The notes beneath the pieces are model-generated. The model was not told the DNA's origin and ran no database searches. It worked only from the letters and a program-made list of their open reading frames with translations. A program made the position numbers and the translations under genes. From the NCBI GenBank assembly GCA_959599915.1, contig CAUGJE010000005.1:1-64000 (forward strand): DNA of 64,000 nucleotides, written 5' to 3'. The DNA is from an uncultured Collinsella sp. (lineage in GTDB: Bacteria; Actinomycetota; Coriobacteriia; Coriobacteriales; Coriobacteriaceae). How positions within the stretch are numbered: the first letter of the stretch is position 1; each line of letters opens with the position of its first letter. Shown here one piece after another: positions 44,206 to 53,206 of this stretch.

Positions 44206-44443
44206 GAATGTCGGGAAAGTCTGGATGGTATCGGGCCTGCAGACACCCGATAACCGTCGACTTTTCAAGGAACACGCGGGCGAACCCCGCTCGTGGATAG
44301 CTATCTTACCACGTTCTAAAGGCAGACAGCTGTTCTATGCACGAGCTGTGAAGACCCCAATGTGCGCCGCACTTCGCACTTTTGCTACCGATCGCGTCAC
44401 GTATATTTTCGCCAAGCAAAATTGACCCGTCGAAAGGACCGTT
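44206..44443. other. Intergenic region upstream of tmRNA
   Basis: The tmRNA promoter must lie here on the minus strand, and a TATATT box at 44402 may serve the rightward unknown gene. No gene was recognised. Confidence 0.35.
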
Positions 44444-44878
44444 ATGGATACCAAGCAGCAACTCGTCAATGCCCTCGCAGGCCTGGGCTCAACCATTACC
44501 GAAGCTATGGATGTCATCGAAGGCTTTGTCCCCTGCGGACATCCCGCCCTCACGGTATCGAACGCACTCGTCGCGCTGGACGCCGACGATAATGCGGCTC
44601 TCGCCCAGCAGCTTGAGACCGTCGAGGGCTTTATCGACCACGTGAGTGAGAACCGCGGCGTGGCCGCCTACCACGGTATCGAGGTCGAGCTCGCGGGTCC
44701 CAAGGCCGATCTGTTCGCAGCAATCCGCGAGGTAGGCGCCCTTATGCAGACCGCAGGCGTCAAGAACACCCAGGTCAACGAGTGGGTCTACCGCAGTCTG
44801 GCAGCACTCGACAGCTCCGACGAAAAGGCAGCCGAGCAGCTCGCAGAAAGTCCCGCCATCAAGGCCGAGCTTTTGTAA
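44444..44878 (+). CDS. Unknown 144-residue helical protein
   Basis: ATG 44444 follows AAAGGA by 6 nt. The protein is acidic and alanine-rich, with regular helices (NALAGLGSTITEAMDVIEGF, then ALDADDNAALAQQLETVEGF) and one cysteine-histidine pair in VPCGHPAL near residue 30. No signal peptide, membrane segment or catalytic motif. Single-gene unit on the strand opposite to its neighbours. No family was recognised. Confidence 0.7.
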   Translation: MDTKQQLVNALAGLGSTITEAMDVIEGFVPCGHPALTVSNALVALDADDNAALAQQLETVEGFIDHVSENRGVAAYHGIEVELAGPKADLFAAIREVGALMQTAGVKNTQVNEWVYRSLAALDSSDEKAAEQLAESPAIKAELL

Positions 44879-44936
44879 ATAGCAGACGCGGGCCCCTTGG
44901 CGCATCGTCGTCCAAGAGGCCCGCAAACAGTTCGCG

Positions 44937-45431
44937 TCAACCGATTGCCGCGCCGCCGCATTCGGCCAAGGCAAGAATCGGCATCATTTGACGAGGTGTC
45001 TTTGCTGCAAGATCGGCATGTTCGAGCAGTTTTCGATCGTTGGTCACCAAGTAATCGACCTGGGCGCGTTTGCATGCGGCGAGTACCAAGTTGTCCTCGT
45101 AATCGCGATGGAGTGCTAAGTATTTGTCGGCCAGCCAAAGGTCCGACGCTTCTGCGCCCACGGCCGTGGCGTTTTCGGTCATGTTCCGAACAAACGCCAG
45201 CGCCGCATCGCCAATCGCGCGGGCAGAAGCCTCGCCGAGCGCTCCCCCGCTGGCAAGAATGCTACGCTTCAGCTCGTGTTGGACAACGTACAGCACGTCC
45301 TTGGCGATATGCACCGGAAAGAACAGCAATGCCCCCGCCTCCGCCGCCTGCCCAATAAACGCACGCGCGGCAAGCGACTCAGCATGGTCGACGCAAAACG
45401 AATCAACCCATACGTTGGCATCCAAATGCAA
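44937..45431 (-). CDS. PIN-domain protein
   Basis: About 164 residues. The PIN fold is marked by LHLDANVWVDSFCVDHAES at the N-terminus (first catalytic Asp) and RDYEDNLVLAACKRAQVDYL plus VTNDRKLL in the C-terminal half, which supply the other acidic residues. PIN proteins are metal-dependent ribonucleases, often VapC-like toxins, but no VapB-like antitoxin gene is adjacent. The start is uncertain: TTG 45431 was chosen because the frame further upstream runs through the terminator of the P-type ATPase gene; an ATG at 45494 would add 21 arginine/proline-rich residues that do not look like protein. Confidence 0.65.
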   Translation of the reverse strand: MHLDANVWVDSFCVDHAESLAARAFIGQAAEAGALLFFPVHIAKDVLYVVQHELKRSILASGGALGEASARAIGDAALAFVRNMTENATAVGAEASDLWLADKYLALHRDYEDNLVLAACKRAQVDYLVTNDRKLLEHADLAAKTPRQMMPILALAECGGAAIG

Positions 45432-45433
45432 AA

Positions 45434-45475
45434 GACCTGCGCCCGGACGACACCGATGCCGTCTGGGCGCAGGCC
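45434..45475 (-). terminator. P-type ATPase terminator, overlapping the PIN gene 5' end
   Basis: A 9-bp stem (CCTGCGCCC / GGGCGCAGG) with inner pairing, then leftward TCTTTTGCATTT. The PIN reading frame begins inside this T-rich tail. Confidence 0.7.
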
Positions 45476-45499
45476 AAATAACGTGGGCGAACACATCTG

Positions 45500-47575
45500 C
45501 TAACGCAGGTAAGCCTTCGCGTTGCTCAGACTGTAGGCAATCGTCGAGCCGTTGTGCAGCAGTGACGACGTCTGCGGAGTGATCATGCCGGTAATGCCCA
45601 GCGCCAGGAGCGCCGAGTTGGTAAGCATCACCTTAGAGTAGGAGCTCGTCAGACGATCAATGAGGCCCTGGCTCATGCGGCGCAAACGCACGATCGCGGC
45701 CAGATCCGTGTCGGTCAGGATGATATCGGCGACCTCCTTGGCGATGTCGCTTCCGCCACCCATTGCCAGCCCCACGTCGGCCAAACCGAGTGCCGGCGAA
45801 TCGTTGACGCCGTCGCCCACCATGGCAACGTGGCGCCCCTCACTCTTAATGCGCTCCACATAGGCGTACTTGTCCTCGGGCAGCAGCTCGGCCTTAAACT
45901 CGTCGACACCCGCCTCGCGCGCAATGCGCTCGGCCGTGCGCTCCGAATCGCCCGTGAGCATAACGACATGCTTGACGCCCAGCGCATGTAGGTCGGCGAT
46001 GGCCTCACGGACGCCGGGCTTGAGCGGATCCTCGATGCCGAGCACGCCGACGACCTTGCCGTCGACCGCCAGATACAGCGGCGACAGGCCTTGCATCTGG
46101 AGCTCGATTTGCTCCTTGATGTCGGACTCGAGCTGCGCACCCTCGTCCTCAAATATAAAGTGCGCCGAACCGATAATGGCGCGACGCCCCTCGATGGACG
46201 AAGCGATGCCGTGCGCCACGATGTACTCGACCGCGGCATGGCGCTCGCGGTGCTCGAGCCCGCGCTCGAGGGCGGCGTTGACCACGGCACGCGCCACCGG
46301 ATGCGGGAAATGCTCCTCCAAGCAAGCGGAAAGGCGCAGGACCTCGTCCTCGCTCCAGCCGTCGGTCGTCAGCACGCAAGCCAGGCGCGGCTGCGCCTCG
46401 GTGAGCGTGCCAGTCTTATCAAACACAATGGTGTCGGCCTTGGCAAACGACTCAAAGTACTTTGCGCCCTTGACCATGACGCCCATCTTGGCGGCATCGC
46501 TCATGGCGGTCATGACGGCGACGGAACCCGTGAGCTTGAGTGCGCACGAGTAGTCGACCATCAGCGCCGCCGAGGTCTTGATAAGGCTGCGCGTGGTGAG
46601 CGCAACCAGGCCCGCGAGCAGGAAGTTCCACGGGACGATCTTGTTGGCGAGGTCTTCCATGTGCGACTGGCCCTCGGACTTGAGCGAGTCGGCTGTCTGC
46701 ACGAGCGAGACGATCGAGCGCAGCTTGGTCTGCGCCGTGTTGGCGCGCACGCGCACCAAGATGCTGCCGTCTTCCACGACGGTACCGGCGAACACGTCGT
46801 CGCCCACGCTGCGCTCGACGGCCAGCGGCTCTCCAGTCAGGGTCGCCTGGTTGACCATAGCGCTCCCCTGCTCGACAACACCGTCGATGCAAATGGACAT
46901 GCCAGTGCGCACGGCGACCAGATCGCCGGGCTCGAGCTCGGTCGCGGCAACGCTTACCTCGGTGTCGCCGACGACCTTTTGCGCCTTGTCGGGCACATCG
47001 AGCAGCGAGTTGATGAGCTCGTTTTCGCTCATGGCGCGGGTGTAGTCCTCGAGCAGCTCGCCCACGTTGAGCAGGAACATTGTCTGGCCCGCGGTGTCGA
47101 CATCACGCTTGACGAACGAAATGCCGATGGCCGAAGCGTCGAGCACGGGAACGGTCAGGCGCGGCTGCGCCAGCTCATGAAGGGCAGCGCGCAAAAATGC
47201 CATGTAACCGGCCACGACAAACACCGCACGCAGAGGCGTCGGCAAGAACCAGCGGCGCGCGTAGTGGGCGCCGACGAGTGTCGCCAGGTCCATAACGAGT
47301 TTGTGCTTGCGCGGCTCAAGCTGCATCACATAGCCCGACTTGGCATCGGCGATAGCTTGAGCATCGAGTGCGCCCAAGGCGTCGAGCACGCTCGCGCGAC
47401 GTGGCTCGTCGTATTCGAGCGCCATCTGGCCAATACGGCCATATACGCGCACCTTGTGCACGCCGTCGATATCGCCGCTGAGCTTAAGAAGTGCATCGAG
47501 ATCGCTCTCTGGCACAGGACCCGCCAATTGAAGACGGGTCCTGCCGGGGATCTCGCTGATAATCGAGAATCTCAT
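45500..47575 (-). CDS. P1B-type heavy-metal P-type ATPase with SCAL motif
   Basis: 691 residues. N-terminal HMA_2-like domain (MRFSIISEIPGRTRLQL) without a CxxC metal motif, membrane helices, the actuator TGEP in ATLTGEPLAVE (about residue 245), the phosphorylation site VFDKTGTLTE (about 390), the P1B HP motif in EEHFPHPVARAVV (about 427) and GDGVNDSPALGLADVG (about 595). The usual CPC membrane motif is replaced by VDYSCALKLTG, so the metal may not be copper or zinc; iron or manganese exporters are possible. The next gene encodes a DUF6110 protein, a known neighbour of this ATPase type. Confidence 0.88.
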   Translation of the reverse strand: MRFSIISEIPGRTRLQLAGPVPESDLDALLKLSGDIDGVHKVRVYGRIGQMALEYDEPRRASVLDALGALDAQAIADAKSGYVMQLEPRKHKLVMDLATLVGAHYARRWFLPTPLRAVFVVAGYMAFLRAALHELAQPRLTVPVLDASAIGISFVKRDVDTAGQTMFLLNVGELLEDYTRAMSENELINSLLDVPDKAQKVVGDTEVSVAATELEPGDLVAVRTGMSICIDGVVEQGSAMVNQATLTGEPLAVERSVGDDVFAGTVVEDGSILVRVRANTAQTKLRSIVSLVQTADSLKSEGQSHMEDLANKIVPWNFLLAGLVALTTRSLIKTSAALMVDYSCALKLTGSVAVMTAMSDAAKMGVMVKGAKYFESFAKADTIVFDKTGTLTEAQPRLACVLTTDGWSEDEVLRLSACLEEHFPHPVARAVVNAALERGLEHRERHAAVEYIVAHGIASSIEGRRAIIGSAHFIFEDEGAQLESDIKEQIELQMQGLSPLYLAVDGKVVGVLGIEDPLKPGVREAIADLHALGVKHVVMLTGDSERTAERIAREAGVDEFKAELLPEDKYAYVERIKSEGRHVAMVGDGVNDSPALGLADVGLAMGGGSDIAKEVADIILTDTDLAAIVRLRRMSQGLIDRLTSSYSKVMLTNSALLALGITGMITPQTSSLLHNGSTIAYSLSNAKAYLR

Positions 47576-47593
47576 AGTTTGTGCCTGGGAGCG

Positions 47594-47839
47594 TTACTCG
47601 GCTGCCTCGTCAGCAGCGGCCTCGCTCTGGGTGATGTAGGCCGCCTCGGCAACCATGTCGTCGACATTAGCCTTGGCCTGCTCGACCATGTCCTGGTAGC
47701 CGTTCTTGATGCGCATGCCGCACGCGATACCCTGCACGCAGGCGTTCTTTACCGGAGCGCTGGTGAGCAGCTTGATGCCAGCCGTACCAAGCAGAAAACC
47801 GCCACCAACAAGCAGGGTGTTAAACGTCGACTTCTTCAT
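47594..47839 (-). CDS. DUF6110 small membrane-associated protein
   Basis: 81 residues from ATG 47839 (GGGAG 7 nt upstream). One hydrophobic N-terminal helix (FNTLLVGGGFLLGTAGIKLL), a short cysteine-containing turn and an acidic helical tail (MVEQAKANVDDMVAEAAYI). The family occurs next to HMA_2-type P-type ATPases, as here (18 nt apart), and probably assists metal transport at the membrane; its exact role is not known to me. Confidence 0.75.
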   Translation of the reverse strand: MKKSTFNTLLVGGGFLLGTAGIKLLTSAPVKNACVQGIACGMRIKNGYQDMVEQAKANVDDMVAEAAYITQSEAAADEAAE

Positions 47840-48006
47840 GTTACTTCTCCCTTTTGCCGCATGGGGCGCGGCATGGTGCCTTAGCACCCGAGTTCATCAG
47901 TCAGCTCGAGCACGCTTTTGAAATACCTTAATTCTATCTAACTATCTAGGTCAGCCATGGCTAACCTTTTGAAAATTAACGATGCGGAGTAACCGATTGT
48001 CAATGT

Positions 48007-48029
48007 GACAAAGGGACTGTCCCTTTGTC
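48007..48029. repeat. Perfect hairpin GACAAAGGGA / TCCCTTTGTC
   Basis: A 10-bp stem with a 3-nt loop just past the end of the leftward ABC operon. It shares the words AAAGGG and GGACAG with the hairpins behind murT-gatD and the sortase gene, so it may be a further member of that terminator-like family. Confidence 0.6.
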
Positions 48030-48034
48030 CCTTC

Positions 48035-49792
48035 TTACAACTGCCAGGTAGCTGCTTCCTTTTGCAGCGCAACCATGCGGGCGAATTCTCCACCTGCCGC
48101 CTTGAGCTGCGCCGGAGTGCCCTGCTCGGCAACCACACCATCCTTGAGTACAACGATTTTGTCGGCATTTTCCACCGTACGCATACGGTGGGCAATAACG
48201 ATAACCGTCTTTCCTGCGAGCAGGCGGGAGAGCGCCTGCTGCACCACGGTCTCGTTCTCCACATCCAAACTCGCCGTCGCCTCGTCCAGCAACACAATCG
48301 GCGCATCTTTGAGCAGCGCGCGGGCGATGGAGATGCGCTGGCGCTCGCCGCAGGACAGCTTGGAGCCGTTCTCGCCGATCATGGTGTCATAGCCCTGCGG
48401 CATGCGGCTCACAAACTCGTCGCAGTTGGCGGCACGCGCAGCCGCAAGCACTTGCTCATCGGTGGCGCCACGACGCCCGAGGCGGATGTTTCCCATCACC
48501 GTGTCGTCAAAGAGCAGCACGTCTTGGAACACAATGGCGTAGTCGCGCAGCAGCACCTCGGGATCCACGCTCGCAACATCCACGCCGCCCACGGTGACCG
48601 TGCCCGCGGTGGCATCCCAAAAGCGCGCGGCCAGGCGGCTCACCGTAGACTTACCGGAGCCCGAAGGACCGACCAGTGCCGTGACCTCGCCTTCCTTGGC
48701 GGTAAAGCTCACATCGGTAAGAACTTTCTCGCCGGCGCGGCCGTCCTCGCCCGCACCATAGCCAAATGCCACGTGATTGAACACCACATCGTGGCCTACG
48801 GGCTCAAACTGCTCGCTGCCCCGCGCCACGGGCTCTTCCATGATGGAACGCATGCGCTTGGCCGACGACTCGGCGGCAAACAGCTCGGACATCAGCATCA
48901 GCGCCTGATCAAAGGGCGCATAGATGCGGCTCACCATAAGCAGGAAGGCAAACATCATCAAAAAGTCGACCTGGCCGGAGGCGACCATCGCAGCGCCCGT
49001 GACCAACGTGGTGGCAATCCCCAGGCGCAGGATGGCAAAGGCGGAGTTGACCAAAAGCCCATTGGCGAGCTCGCCCTTGGTGGTCTCGCGCTCCTCGGCA
49101 TCGATCACGGCGTTGAGCCCCTCAAGATAATGAGCCTCCTGGTTGGTGGCGCGGATCTCGCGCACGCAGTCGAGCGTCTCCTGGATCGCCTCGGTAACCT
49201 TGACCTTCTCGGCACGCACATGGTCGAACACCGGGATCATGGGGCCGCGCGTCAGATACAGCACGGCAAAGGCCACGGGAACGCTCCAAAACGCCGCAAT
49301 CGCCAGCTGCCAGCAAAAGAACAGCGACGCCACGAACACAATGACGCTTGCGATGATGGCACCCCAAAGCTCTCCCAGCACGTGGCTGTAGGCGTGCTCC
49401 ATGGCCTGGACGTCGCCCATAATGGTCTCGGTTAAATCGGCCAGATCACGACGGCCAAAAAACGACAGCGGCAGCTTGCGCAAGCGCTCGGCGATCTCCA
49501 TACGCTGCTTGCCGCACTCCTCGTAAAAGATGCAGTAGGTGTAGTAATACTGTTGCCAGTTAGAGGCAAAGAGCAACACGAAAAAGACCAGGAGGCCGCC
49601 CACGATCGGCAGGGCATCCGGCAGGTCAGCCCCGCTGGCGAGATGCTCGACAAAGCCGGCCATAACCAGGAATAAAAAGCCCATGCCGGCCATGGTAATA
49701 AGATTGGTGAGCGCGGTCCAGAAGACACCGCGTTTTACGCCGGCGATGCCTTTATCGGATAGGAAATACTTCTTTTGGAATGAGGCGAACAT
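48035..49792 (-). CDS. ABC exporter half-transporter, second of pair
   Basis: 585 residues: an N-terminal six-helix membrane domain and a C-terminal ATPase domain. Walker A is GPSGSGKST (about residue 370), the signature is LSCGERQRISIARALL (about 470; cysteine replaces the usual glycine), Walker B is VLLDEATASLD, and the switch histidine is in VIVIAHRM. It starts on the base after the upstream gene's stop, so the two half-transporters are coupled and probably form a heterodimer. With an AraC regulator nearby the set resembles YbtPQ-like siderophore or peptide transporters; substrate unknown. Confidence 0.88.
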   Translation of the reverse strand: MFASFQKKYFLSDKGIAGVKRGVFWTALTNLITMAGMGFLFLVMAGFVEHLASGADLPDALPIVGGLLVFFVLLFASNWQQYYYTYCIFYEECGKQRMEIAERLRKLPLSFFGRRDLADLTETIMGDVQAMEHAYSHVLGELWGAIIASVIVFVASLFFCWQLAIAAFWSVPVAFAVLYLTRGPMIPVFDHVRAEKVKVTEAIQETLDCVREIRATNQEAHYLEGLNAVIDAEERETTKGELANGLLVNSAFAILRLGIATTLVTGAAMVASGQVDFLMMFAFLLMVSRIYAPFDQALMLMSELFAAESSAKRMRSIMEEPVARGSEQFEPVGHDVVFNHVAFGYGAGEDGRAGEKVLTDVSFTAKEGEVTALVGPSGSGKSTVSRLAARFWDATAGTVTVGGVDVASVDPEVLLRDYAIVFQDVLLFDDTVMGNIRLGRRGATDEQVLAAARAANCDEFVSRMPQGYDTMIGENGSKLSCGERQRISIARALLKDAPIVLLDEATASLDVENETVVQQALSRLLAGKTVIVIAHRMRTVENADKIVVLKDGVVAEQGTPAQLKAAGGEFARMVALQKEAATWQL

Positions 49793-51538
49793 TTAGGCCT
49801 CGCCTCCTTTCGCGACGGCGGCATCCGCGGTCGTAGCAGTGATTTTCCAGCTCGCGGCCTGTTCGTATTCGGCCCACATCTTGGCATATAGACCCTTTTG
49901 GGACAGCAGCTCGGCATGGGTGCCGGCCTCCTGCACGCTACCTTGGTTGAGCACCACGATCTTGTCGGCCCCCACCACGGTAGAAAGCCGGTGCGCGATC
50001 ATAATGACCGTGCGACCCGCCGCCAGCTTGCTAAAGGCGCGCTGGATGAGCGCCTCGTTCTCGGGGTCGGCAAACGCCGTGGCCTCATCGAGCACCACGA
50101 TAGGAGCGTCTTTAAGGATCGCGCGGGCGAGTGCCACGCGCTGGACCTCGCCGCCCGAAAGATATGCTCCGCCGGCGCCGAGCATGGTGTTGATGCCCTG
50201 TGGGAGCTTGGCCACAATGTCGTCGCACTGAGCTGCGGAGAGGGCCGCACGCACTTCGTCGTCAGTGGCCGTAGGCTTGGAGGCGCGCACGTTATCGGCA
50301 AGTGTTTGCCGGAACAGCTGGTTGGTCTGGAACACGAAGGCGACCTGGTCCATGAGCTCGTGCGGATCCATATCGCGAACGTCCACACCGCCTACGAGCA
50401 CTCGACCCGAGGAAACATCCCAAAAACGCGGGATCAGGCTTGCACAGGTTGACTTGCCGCCTCCCGAAGGACCCACAAGCGCGAGGGTACTACCAGCGGA
50501 AACGCTAAAACTCACATGGTTGACGGCAGGCGCCTCGGCGCCTTCGTAGGTAAAGCTCACATCATCAAATCGAACGTCGTTGCCGGCAGGGTGCTTGGGT
50601 TGGGCGGGCACGGAGAGCTGCTTGGAATCCATGACGCTTCGGATGCGAGCCAGCGAATCGGCACTCATCTGAGAGGCCTCGCCCACAAACATGAGCTTGG
50701 TCATGGCCGTCGGCACCACGGCCGAAAATATCGCGTAAAATGTGAAGTTTGCCATAAAATGCGCGAAGTCCGTCTCGCCCGGTGCCAACAGCAACGCCAC
50801 GGGCAGCAGGAATGCCACAAGACCATTGAGCGCGGTAAGGTTGAGCACCTGCGGGCCTCGGCAGAACGTGCCCGAATAGTTTTGTGCCATGTCGGCGTAT
50901 TCGGCGATCGCATCGTGGAAGGCCTTAAAGGAGTAGACCGTCTGCTGAAACACCTTGACCACGGGGATGCCGCGTACGTATTCGGTGCCGGTCTTGTTCA
51001 TCTTGACCAGCGCTCCCATGTAGGCCTTCATAAACTCGGCGCCCTTGCCGCCCATCATGGCGGCCATGGCGCCAAACGAAATGGCCACCGAGATGAGACA
51101 TGCCGCGCCCAAACGCCAATCGAGTGCGAAAAGCAGCACGAGCAGGCCGGCGACCATGGCGGTGGCGCCGGCGATATCGGGCAGCATGTGCGCAAGCAGG
51201 GTCTCGGTGGAGGCGGCACATCCGTCTACAATACGGCGCAGCTCACCGGTGGCGTGCATGTCAAAGTAGCCAAGCGGCAGCTTAAGCAGGTGTTCGCTCG
51301 CAGTCTTGCGGATATTGGACGCGCAGCGAAACGCAGACAGGTGCGTGCACATGAGTCCCACGAAATACACTACGATGCTTGCCAGGGCAAAACCCACGGC
51401 CCACCAGCCATACATCGCGATATCGGTGGCTTCGCTCCAGTTAGGCGCCACAGCGATAAGGTCTCGCGCGACAAACCAGATGCACACATACGGGCCAAAG
51501 CTCAGCAGTTGCGAGAGCGCCGAGAGCGCCATGCCCAA
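49793..51538 (-). CDS. ABC exporter half-transporter, first of pair, 5' end apparently broken
   Basis: 581 residues as an intact frame from TTG 51538, which has no ribosome binding site. Walker A GPSGGGKST (about residue 370), signature LSGGEVQRVALARAIL and Walker B VVLDEATAFAD are all intact. Clearly coding sequence continues upstream in the same frame (GIGELLAYAGDRKFL, typical of this family's N-terminus) to ATG 51619, but the sixth codon from that ATG is TAA (51604-51602). Either a nonsense mutation, probably from CAA, has hit the true start region, or translation begins at a non-standard codon. The start coordinate is therefore provisional. Confidence 0.75.
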   Translation of the reverse strand: MGMALSALSQLLSFGPYVCIWFVARDLIAVAPNWSEATDIAMYGWWAVGFALASIVVYFVGLMCTHLSAFRCASNIRKTASEHLLKLPLGYFDMHATGELRRIVDGCAASTETLLAHMLPDIAGATAMVAGLLVLLFALDWRLGAACLISVAISFGAMAAMMGGKGAEFMKAYMGALVKMNKTGTEYVRGIPVVKVFQQTVYSFKAFHDAIAEYADMAQNYSGTFCRGPQVLNLTALNGLVAFLLPVALLLAPGETDFAHFMANFTFYAIFSAVVPTAMTKLMFVGEASQMSADSLARIRSVMDSKQLSVPAQPKHPAGNDVRFDDVSFTYEGAEAPAVNHVSFSVSAGSTLALVGPSGGGKSTCASLIPRFWDVSSGRVLVGGVDVRDMDPHELMDQVAFVFQTNQLFRQTLADNVRASKPTATDDEVRAALSAAQCDDIVAKLPQGINTMLGAGGAYLSGGEVQRVALARAILKDAPIVVLDEATAFADPENEALIQRAFSKLAAGRTVIMIAHRLSTVVGADKIVVLNQGSVQEAGTHAELLSQKGLYAKMWAEYEQAASWKITATTADAAVAKGGEA

Positions 51539-52124
51539 ATACGTTAGGAATTTACGGTCGCCGGCATATGCAAGCAGCTCGCCGATACCGCCGCCTTCCT
51601 TTTAATATGAGCAGGACATTGTCAAGAGGCAAAATCGGGCCTGGCCCCAACGATATGGGGTCAGGCCCTCTCCCTATATCAACCCGTCCGCGGCGACCTC
51701 GGCGTGTCTTACCGACGCTCGTCTTTGCAGTTTAATATCCGCCCGTGGCGATCTCTCGCTGGGCAATCCGTTGCTACGGCTGAGGCTTCTACGTCGAACC
51801 GACAGTCTGTGCACGCGTGTGGCGCCCTGGGCGCTCGCAGAGACGATATGAGCAGGACATAAAAACATTGGGAGCCCCCGGCATGAAAGTCCGCGGATCA
51901 GGCCGACAATGGTGAGTGTCTAATCCAGCCGTGGCGGCCACGCCGCATTCATGGAAGGGGCTCCCAATGTTTTTATGTCCTGCTCATATCGTCTTTGATC
52001 CCTTTGCCATGAGATTCCTTTCTAACGGCTTGAGAGTTAACCGTAATGAACTTATCATTGATGTGTTAGCCATGGCTCACAATCGAGCCAGGCGTGGACG
52101 TTTCTGCAAAGGAAAGGGACGCTT
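51539..52124. other. Divergent intergenic region with a 38-bp inverted repeat
   Basis: About 585 nt between the ABC operon and the AraC gene. It carries the inverted repeat at 51841-51994 and three copies of ATATGAGCAGGACAT. Short open frames (for example 51674-51868 leftward and 51916-52155 rightward) share MFLCPAHIV only because they read the two repeat arms, so they are not called as genes. Confidence 0.5.
51841..51994. repeat. 38-bp perfect inverted repeat with 78-nt spacer
   Basis: Left arm 51841-51878 and right arm 51957-51994 are exact complements. Each contains ATATGAGCAGGACAT, which also occurs at the damaged start of the ABC gene (51606-51620). The spacer has its own dyads (CATGAA/TTCATG, and CGTGG/CCACG around CGG). 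It could be an invertible switch, an mRNA hairpin or a small mobile element. Confidence 0.8.
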
Positions 52125-53129
52125 TTGCAAATACGGCGGGCAGCGACCGACATAACCGAGCTCTATGCACCGCAGTTTGAGCAGTTTGGCCTGGAGCTTA
52201 CCGGCAAGGGCGCCGTCTTTACCGGCGAGGTGGCAAACGATCGGGCGCACGGACGCGCATGGATCATGCCCCTCTCCCCTGCCTGCATCGTCATGGAGCA
52301 TTACATTACCCCGACGCACGATATGTACCTGGCCGAATACACACCCGAACCGTACGCGTGCGTGAGCGAGGTCAGCGCGCCCACGCTCATGTGCATGCCC
52401 GAAGCCGGCATAACGCCTGCGAACCTTAAACCCCTGCATGGACCGTGGCCGAACAGCGCGGTGTGCAGCTTTATCCAAGATAGCTGCGGCGAGGAGCTAA
52501 GTCCGCTGTTTGCAGGGCAGCTTTATCACTCGCGCTCGGTGCTCTTTTTGCCCGGGTATTTTGACGAGCTGGAGCATCGGTATCCCACTGAGTTCGCAGG
52601 AGTCTTTGAAGCGTTTGCCGAGTCGTGGCACGAGGAGGCGACGTCTGCCATCCGCCACACGCTGCGCCGGATTAACGAGGACCGCGCCCGCACCGTAGGC
52701 GGACACGTCTATATGCAAGGCATCGTGGAGACCATGGTCGCGGAGCTCGCCTGTTCGCGCGCGGCCCACAAGCAGGCGCGGCGGGCGGCAGACACACGCG
52801 CCAGCATAACCATTGCCGAGGAAGCGACGGCGATGATTGAGTGCGCGCTCGACAAAGGCAAGCGTGTGGGTGTCAACGAAGTGGCCGAGAGGCTCTACAC
52901 AAGCCGCTCCAAACTATGCGCCACCTTTAAGGCCCAAACTGGCGAGTCCCTGGGCGCCTACATCCGCAGACGCCGTATGGAGCGAGCACAGGACCTTTTG
53001 GCCGACAGCTCGCTAACGATAGCGCAGGTTGCAGAGCGTCTAGGCTACCCTCAGCAGGCCGCCTTCGCCCAAGCCTTCAAGCAACACACCGGCACCACCC
53101 CCACCGCCTGGCGCTCCCAACATATATAA
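52125..53129 (+). CDS. AraC-family transcriptional regulator
   Basis: 334 residues from TTG 52125, the only in-frame start after the last stop; a GGAAAGGG run lies 6 nt upstream. The C-terminal 100 residues are the double helix-turn-helix (GVNEVAERLYTSRSKLCATF then SLTIAQVAERLGYPQQAAFA, ending in the usual FKQHTGTTPTAWR). The N-terminal 200 residues are a ligand-binding region without a recognised family. Divergent from the two half-transporters, a pairing seen with AraC-controlled siderophore transporters such as YbtA/YbtPQ, so it may activate them. Confidence 0.85.
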   Translation: MQIRRAATDITELYAPQFEQFGLELTGKGAVFTGEVANDRAHGRAWIMPLSPACIVMEHYITPTHDMYLAEYTPEPYACVSEVSAPTLMCMPEAGITPANLKPLHGPWPNSAVCSFIQDSCGEELSPLFAGQLYHSRSVLFLPGYFDELEHRYPTEFAGVFEAFAESWHEEATSAIRHTLRRINEDRARTVGGHVYMQGIVETMVAELACSRAAHKQARRAADTRASITIAEEATAMIECALDKGKRVGVNEVAERLYTSRSKLCATFKAQTGESLGAYIRRRRMERAQDLLADSSLTIAQVAERLGYPQQAAFAQAFKQHTGTTPTAWRSQHI

Positions 53130-53206
53130 AGAATGAAGGCGCCAACGGCGCCCTCATTCGCCAAATTCCATTCAGCCCCGCCTGACCCGAACGGCCGAGT
53201 CGTTAC

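Noticed and set aside
51674..52155. Two small open frames starting MFLCPAHIV on opposite strands
   Set aside because: They only read through the two arms of the 38-bp inverted repeat; neither has a ribosome binding site or recognisable protein.
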